Shown piece after piece: positions 60,706 to 64,000 of a stretch of 64,000 bases of DNA. A program made the position numbers and the translations under genes. The stretch is taken from the NCBI RefSeq assembly GCF_035593985.1, contig NZ_CP141587.1, positions 930,001-994,000 on the forward strand. The letters run 5' to 3'. Source of the DNA: Sphingomonas sp. LY29. Lineage in GTDB: Bacteria > Pseudomonadota > Alphaproteobacteria > Sphingomonadales > Sphingomonadaceae. Numbering within the stretch: the first letter of the stretch is position 1; the number at the start of each line of letters is the position of its first letter. Under the pieces are notes generated by a model that ran no database searches, was not told the DNA's origin, and worked only from the letters and a program-made list of their open reading frames with translations.

Positions 60706-63021
60706 ATGAGTATCGACCTCGACGCGCTGAAGGCCCTCGACGACAAGCTTCGCTTCCTCAGTGCGTGGACGATCCACCACGCGAACCACGTCCGCGAATC
60801 CGGCGACGGGCTGAAGGTCGGCGGACACCAGGCAAGCTGCGCGTCGATGACCGCGATCATGGCCGCGCTTTACTTCCACGCGCTGGGCCCCAACGACCGC
60901 GTCGCTGTGAAACCGCATGCCGGTCCGGTGCTTCACGCCATCCACTATCTGCTCGGGTCGCAGTCGCTCGACCAGCTGAAGAACTTCCGCGGGTTCGGCG
61001 GCATGCAAAGCTATCCCAGCCGGACCAAGGACCAGATTCCGGTCGACTTCTCCACCGGATCGGTCGGACTTGGCGTCGCGATCACCGCCTTTGCCAGCCT
61101 GGTGCAGGATTATCTGACCGCGCACGGCCTGATGGACGAGGCCGATCGCGGCCGCTTCGTCGCGCTGATCGGCGATGCCGAACTCGACGAAGGCAATATC
61201 TACGAGTGCCTGATCGAGGCGTACAAGCACGACATCCGCAATTGCTGGTGGATCGTCGACTATAACCGCCAGAGTCTCGACGCGACCTCGACCGACCGCA
61301 TGTTCGAACGCTTCGACGAGATTTTCGCGTCGTGCGGATGGCGCACGGTCGAGCTGCGTCATGGCAAGCGACTGGCGGCGGCGCTGGCCGCGAACAAGCC
61401 GGTCGCCGACTGGCTCGACGCGCTGCCCAACGCCGACCATTCGGCGCTGCTTTACCAAGGCGGCGCGGCATGGCGTTCGCGGATCGAAGGCGATGCAGGC
61501 AAGGCCGCGTCGGGTTTCCTCAAGGGCCTCGATGATGATGCGCTGGCCGCGCTGATGAGCGACCTTGGCGGACATTGTCTCGAAACGCTGACCGAGGCGT
61601 TCGACGCGGCGCAGGATGATGTCCCGACGCTGTTCGTCGCATGGACGGTCAAAGGCTTCGGCCTGCCCTTTGCAGGACACAAGGACAATCATTCGGGCCT
61701 GATGAATCCGACGCAGGCGCATGCGATGCGCGACGCGATGGGAATATCGGAGGGCGATGAATGGACGCCGCTCGCCGGGATCGGCGACAACCAGCGTCCG
61801 GCGGTCGAAGCACTGGTCGAACGGAGCCGCATCGTTCGCGAGAAGCGGCCGCGCGACTTCGGGCGGATCGACATTCCCGCCCTGCCCGCCCCGACCGGCG
61901 AGGAGCAGTCGACCCAGGCCGCTTTCGGTCGCGTACTGCTCGACCTCGCGAAGACTGGCGCGCCGATCGCCGAACGCATCGTCACGACCTCGCCCGACGT
62001 GACCGTGTCGACCAACCTTGGAGCGTGGGTCAACCAGCGAGGACTATTCCGGCGCGAGGCGGCAAAGGACGTTTTCGCTGCGGCAAAGATTCCGTCAGCG
62101 CAAAAATGGGCGGCGACAAGGGACGGCCAGCACATCGAACTCGGCATTGCCGAATCCAACCTGTTCCTGATGCTGGCGGCGCTCGGACTGTCGGGCGATT
62201 TGTTCGGTGAGCGCCTGGTGCCAATCGGGACGCTCTACGATCCTTTCATCGCGCGCGGCCTCGATAGCCTCAACTACGGTTGCTACCAGGACGCGCGCTT
62301 CTTGCTAGTCGCGACGCCGTCGGGCGTTACGCTCGGGCCGGAGGGCGGTGCGCACCAGTCGATCAATCCCCCGCTGATCGCGCTCGGCCAGCCGGGGCTA
62401 CGCCATTACGAACCAGCCTACGCCGACGAGCTCGCGGCGATGATGGAGGAGGCATTTCGGCTGATCGACGATCCGGCCGGCGAGTCCACTTATCTCCGCC
62501 TGTCGACGCGGTCGATCGCCCAGGTCGAGCGCACCGACGACCGGTGGAAGGCCGACGCGCTGAAGGGCGGGTACTGGCTTCGTGAACCCGGTGAGGGCTC
62601 CGAGGCCGCGATCGTCGCGATGGGCGCGATCATGCCCGAGGCGCTGGCGGCGTGGGGGGAACTCAGCGCCGATCTTCCCGGTCTCGGCTTGCTCAGCATC
62701 ACATCGCCCGATTTGCTCCACCGCGGCTGGACCGCTGCGCAGGCGGCGCGCTGGAATGGCGAGCATCGGCCGAGCCATGTCGAGACGTTGCTGTCGGCGC
62801 TGGCGCCCGGTGCCGGCCTCGTCACGCTATGCGATGCCGCACCGGCCTCGCTGTCGTGGCTGGGCGGCGTGATCGGCCAGCGCGTGGCGCCGCTCGGCGT
62901 CGAGAAATTCGGGCAGACGGGAAGCCTCGTCGACCTCTACGCCGCCTATCGCCTCGACGGCGACGCGGTGACTCAGGGGATCGCCGAATTGCTGTTGCCC
63001 CGCACGCCCGTCACCGCCTGA
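60706..63021 (+). CDS. Transketolase-superfamily enzyme, AceE-like 2-oxoacid dehydrogenase E1
   Basis: A 771-residue single-chain TPP enzyme. [20 protein letters not shown] and the helix [19 protein letters not shown] plus [10 protein letters not shown] form the TPP-binding region. [20 protein letters not shown] lies in the hinge. The pyrimidine domain has [20 protein letters not shown]. The layout is like homodimeric pyruvate dehydrogenase E1 (AceE), though shorter (usual about 890). No E2/E3 genes are adjacent. It probably decarboxylates a 2-oxoacid or acts as a transketolase. It precedes a MaoC dehydratase and a CitE-type lyase by 11 bases, which suggests acyl-CoA metabolism. Confidence 0.8.
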   Translation: MSIDLDALKALDDKLRFLSAWTIHHANHVRESGDGLKVGGHQASCASMTAIMAALYFHALGPNDRVAVKPHAGPVLHAIHYLLGSQSLDQLKNFRGFGGMQSYPSRTKDQIPVDFSTGSVGLGVAITAFASLVQDYLTAHGLMDEADRGRFVALIGDAELDEGNIYECLIEAYKHDIRNCWWIVDYNRQSLDATSTDRMFERFDEIFASCGWRTVELRHGKRLAAALAANKPVADWLDALPNADHSALLYQGGAAWRSRIEGDAGKAASGFLKGLDDDALAALMSDLGGHCLETLTEAFDAAQDDVPTLFVAWTVKGFGLPFAGHKDNHSGLMNPTQAHAMRDAMGISEGDEWTPLAGIGDNQRPAVEALVERSRIVREKRPRDFGRIDIPALPAPTGEEQSTQAAFGRVLLDLAKTGAPIAERIVTTSPDVTVSTNLGAWVNQRGLFRREAAKDVFAAAKIPSAQKWAATRDGQHIELGIAESNLFLMLAALGLSGDLFGERLVPIGTLYDPFIARGLDSLNYGCYQDARFLLVATPSGVTLGPEGGAHQSINPPLIALGQPGLRHYEPAYADELAAMMEEAFRLIDDPAGESTYLRLSTRSIAQVERTDDRWKADALKGGYWLREPGEGSEAAIVAMGAIMPEALAAWGELSADLPGLGLLSITSPDLLHRGWTAAQAARWNGEHRPSHVETLLSALAPGAGLVTLCDAAPASLSWLGGVIGQRVAPLGVEKFGQTGSLVDLYAAYRLDGDAVTQGIAELLLPRTPVTA

Positions 63022-63032
63022 AGGAGAGCCGC

Positions 63033-63485
63033 ATGGCCGGACGATATTTCGACGAGTGGCAGGTCGGCGACACGGTCGATCACGCGGTCACGCGCACGGT
63101 CACCGAAACCGATAATGTGCTGGTGTCCGCGCTGACCCACAATCCACAGCCGATGCACCTCGACCACGAAGCCGCGGCCGCGTCCGAATTCGGCAAGCCG
63201 CTGGTCAATTCGATCTACACCTTCGGCCTGATGGTCGGCGTATCGGTCGCGGACACGACACTGGGTACGCTGGTCGCCAACCTTGGGTACGACAAGCTGG
63301 TCTTCCCCGCTCCCGTGTTCGTCGGGGATACCCTGCGATCGAGCAGCGAATGCACCGGCGTCCGCGAGTCCAAGTCTCGGCCCAACGCCGGGATCGTGAC
63401 GTGGCAGCACCGCAGCTTCAACCAGCGCGGCGAACTGGTGTGCGAATGCAGCCGCTCGGCGCTGCTACTGAAGAAGCCCGCATGA
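63033..63485 (+). CDS. MaoC-family (R)-specific dehydratase
   Basis: A 150-residue hotdog-fold protein from the ATG at 63033 after [28 protein letters not shown] is the MaoC catalytic segment (Asp/His replaced in part: N-P-x-P-x-H), with [19 protein letters not shown] helices after. The family hydrates enoyl-CoA or dehydrates hydroxyacyl-CoA. Adjacent to a citrate-lyase-beta/malyl-CoA lyase gene, a role like mesaconyl-CoA hydratase is possible. The stop overlaps the next start (ATGA). Confidence 0.82.
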   Translation: MAGRYFDEWQVGDTVDHAVTRTVTETDNVLVSALTHNPQPMHLDHEAAAASEFGKPLVNSIYTFGLMVGVSVADTTLGTLVANLGYDKLVFPAPVFVGDTLRSSSECTGVRESKSRPNAGIVTWQHRSFNQRGELVCECSRSALLLKKPA

Positions 63486-64000
63486 CCGCGCATCCCGATC
63501 CGCGCAGTTGGCTGTTCGTCCCTGCCGACAGCGAGAAGAAGATCGAAAAGGCGATTGCCAGCGAAGCCGATGCGATCATCTTCGACCTGGAAGACAGCGT
63601 CGCGATCGACCGCAAGCCGGCGGCTCGCGCCATTCTGAAAGCGCTGTCGGCGCGCGAAGGCGGGCCGCGCTGGTGGGTGCGGATCAATCCGCTGCGGACC
63701 GATCACCACAAAAAGGATCTGGAGGTATTTGCCTCCGCCGACTTCGAAGGCGTCGTGCTGCCCAAGGCGGAAAGCGGGGCCGACGTGGCCGAACTGGCGC
63801 ACCGCACGGGGCATTTGCCCGTCCACGCGATCGTCACCGAAACCGCTGCTAGCCTGTTCGGGCTGTTCAGCTACCGCGATTGCAAGGCGCCGCTCGCCGC
63901 GATGAGCTGGGGCGCGGAAGACCTTTCCGCCGCGCTCGGCGCGAGCGCCAAGACCGACGCCGACGGAGGTCTGTCCTTCACCTATCGGATGGCGCGCTCC
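63482..64000 (+). CDS. HpcH/CitE-family CoA lyase, N-terminal part (cut by window edge)
   Basis: The frame runs to the end of the window, 173 codons. [20 protein letters not shown] and [20 protein letters not shown] are the classic CitE/malyl-CoA lyase start, with the metal-binding region beginning in [27 protein letters not shown] and [19 protein letters not shown] continue the barrel. Members cleave or form hydroxyacyl-CoA such as malyl-CoA, beta-methylmalyl-CoA or citramalyl-CoA. Together with the MaoC gene it suggests a small acyl-CoA pathway. The rest lies outside the window. Confidence 0.88.
   Translation, partial: MTAHPDPRSWLFVPADSEKKIEKAIASEADAIIFDLEDSVAIDRKPAARAILKALSAREGGPRWWVRINPLRTDHHKKDLEVFASADFEGVVLPKAESGADVAELAHRTGHLPVHAIVTETAASLFGLFSYRDCKAPLAAMSWGAEDLSAALGASAKTDADGGLSFTYRMARS

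Overview
The window is chromosomal DNA from a high-G+C alphaproteobacterium, most likely a member of the Sphingomonadales. The evidence is a crtY-crtI-crtB/crtZ carotenoid cluster, two TonB-dependent receptors, a PspA/PspC stress operon, a branched-chain 2-oxoacid dehydrogenase operon, and dense operons joined by ATGA, GTGA or TGATG overlaps. Roughly 60 protein genes and two tRNA genes fill it. I see no rRNA, CRISPR array or intact insertion sequence. The first and last genes are cut by the window edges.

Layout. 1-2.3 kb: acyl-CoA dehydrogenase end, PaaI thioesterase, a tiny membrane protein, purS-purQ and tRNA-Arg(TCT). 2.3-4.9 kb: a lower-G+C segment with phhA (behind a possible leader-peptide attenuator), an orphan reading frame and a PAP2-like membrane enzyme. 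5-10.3 kb: RNA-modification enzymes RlmJ and RluE, DUF427, an ABC1 kinase, DUF2231 and a sorbosone-dehydrogenase-like lipoprotein. 10.3-24.8 kb: a carbohydrate-utilisation locus with an ABC ATPase, a LacI regulator beside a perfect 20-bp operator, an Oar-like TonB receptor, a GH144-type glucoamylase-like lipoprotein, a binding protein, two permeases, a large (alpha/alpha)-toroid protein, an esterase and a GH1 beta-glucosidase. The set suggests uptake and breakdown of a beta-glucan. 24.8-30 kb: carotenoid genes whose expected product is zeaxanthin, plus a sterol-desaturase-family enzyme. 30-36.4 kb: a family-6-type DNA glycosylase, a GT4 glycosyltransferase, a PadR regulator, RarA, a mechanosensitive-channel-like protein, a DUF429 protein and tRNA-Thr(TGT).

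36.4-43.7 kb holds the most unusual system: six minus-strand genes tightly joined in one operon. In transcription order they encode a MoxR-type AAA+ ATPase, an unknown protein, a fused metallopeptidase-like/VWA protein, a radical SAM enzyme with an auxiliary-cluster cysteine set, an unknown helical protein and a PaaK/CapK-like adenylating enzyme. The combination suggests a chaperone-assisted modification system. Its substrate is unknown and no convincing precursor peptide is visible.

43.9-49.6 kb: a threonine-synthase-like enzyme, a His-rich TonB receptor, and a psp operon that starts with an unlisted 44-residue secreted peptide behind a good sigma-54 promoter and GAATTCCCA-type inverted repeats. 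49.7-64 kb: a beta-propeller/amidohydrolase protein, a DUF2975/HTH pair with repeated operator sequence, the bkd operon (E1alpha, E1beta, E2) with a SEDS-like membrane protein attached, azoreductase/HxlR, an AspH-type hydroxylase, a transketolase/AceE-like enzyme, a MaoC dehydratase and the start of a CitE-type lyase.

All assignments come from reading the sequence and recalling family motifs. No database search or structure prediction was run.
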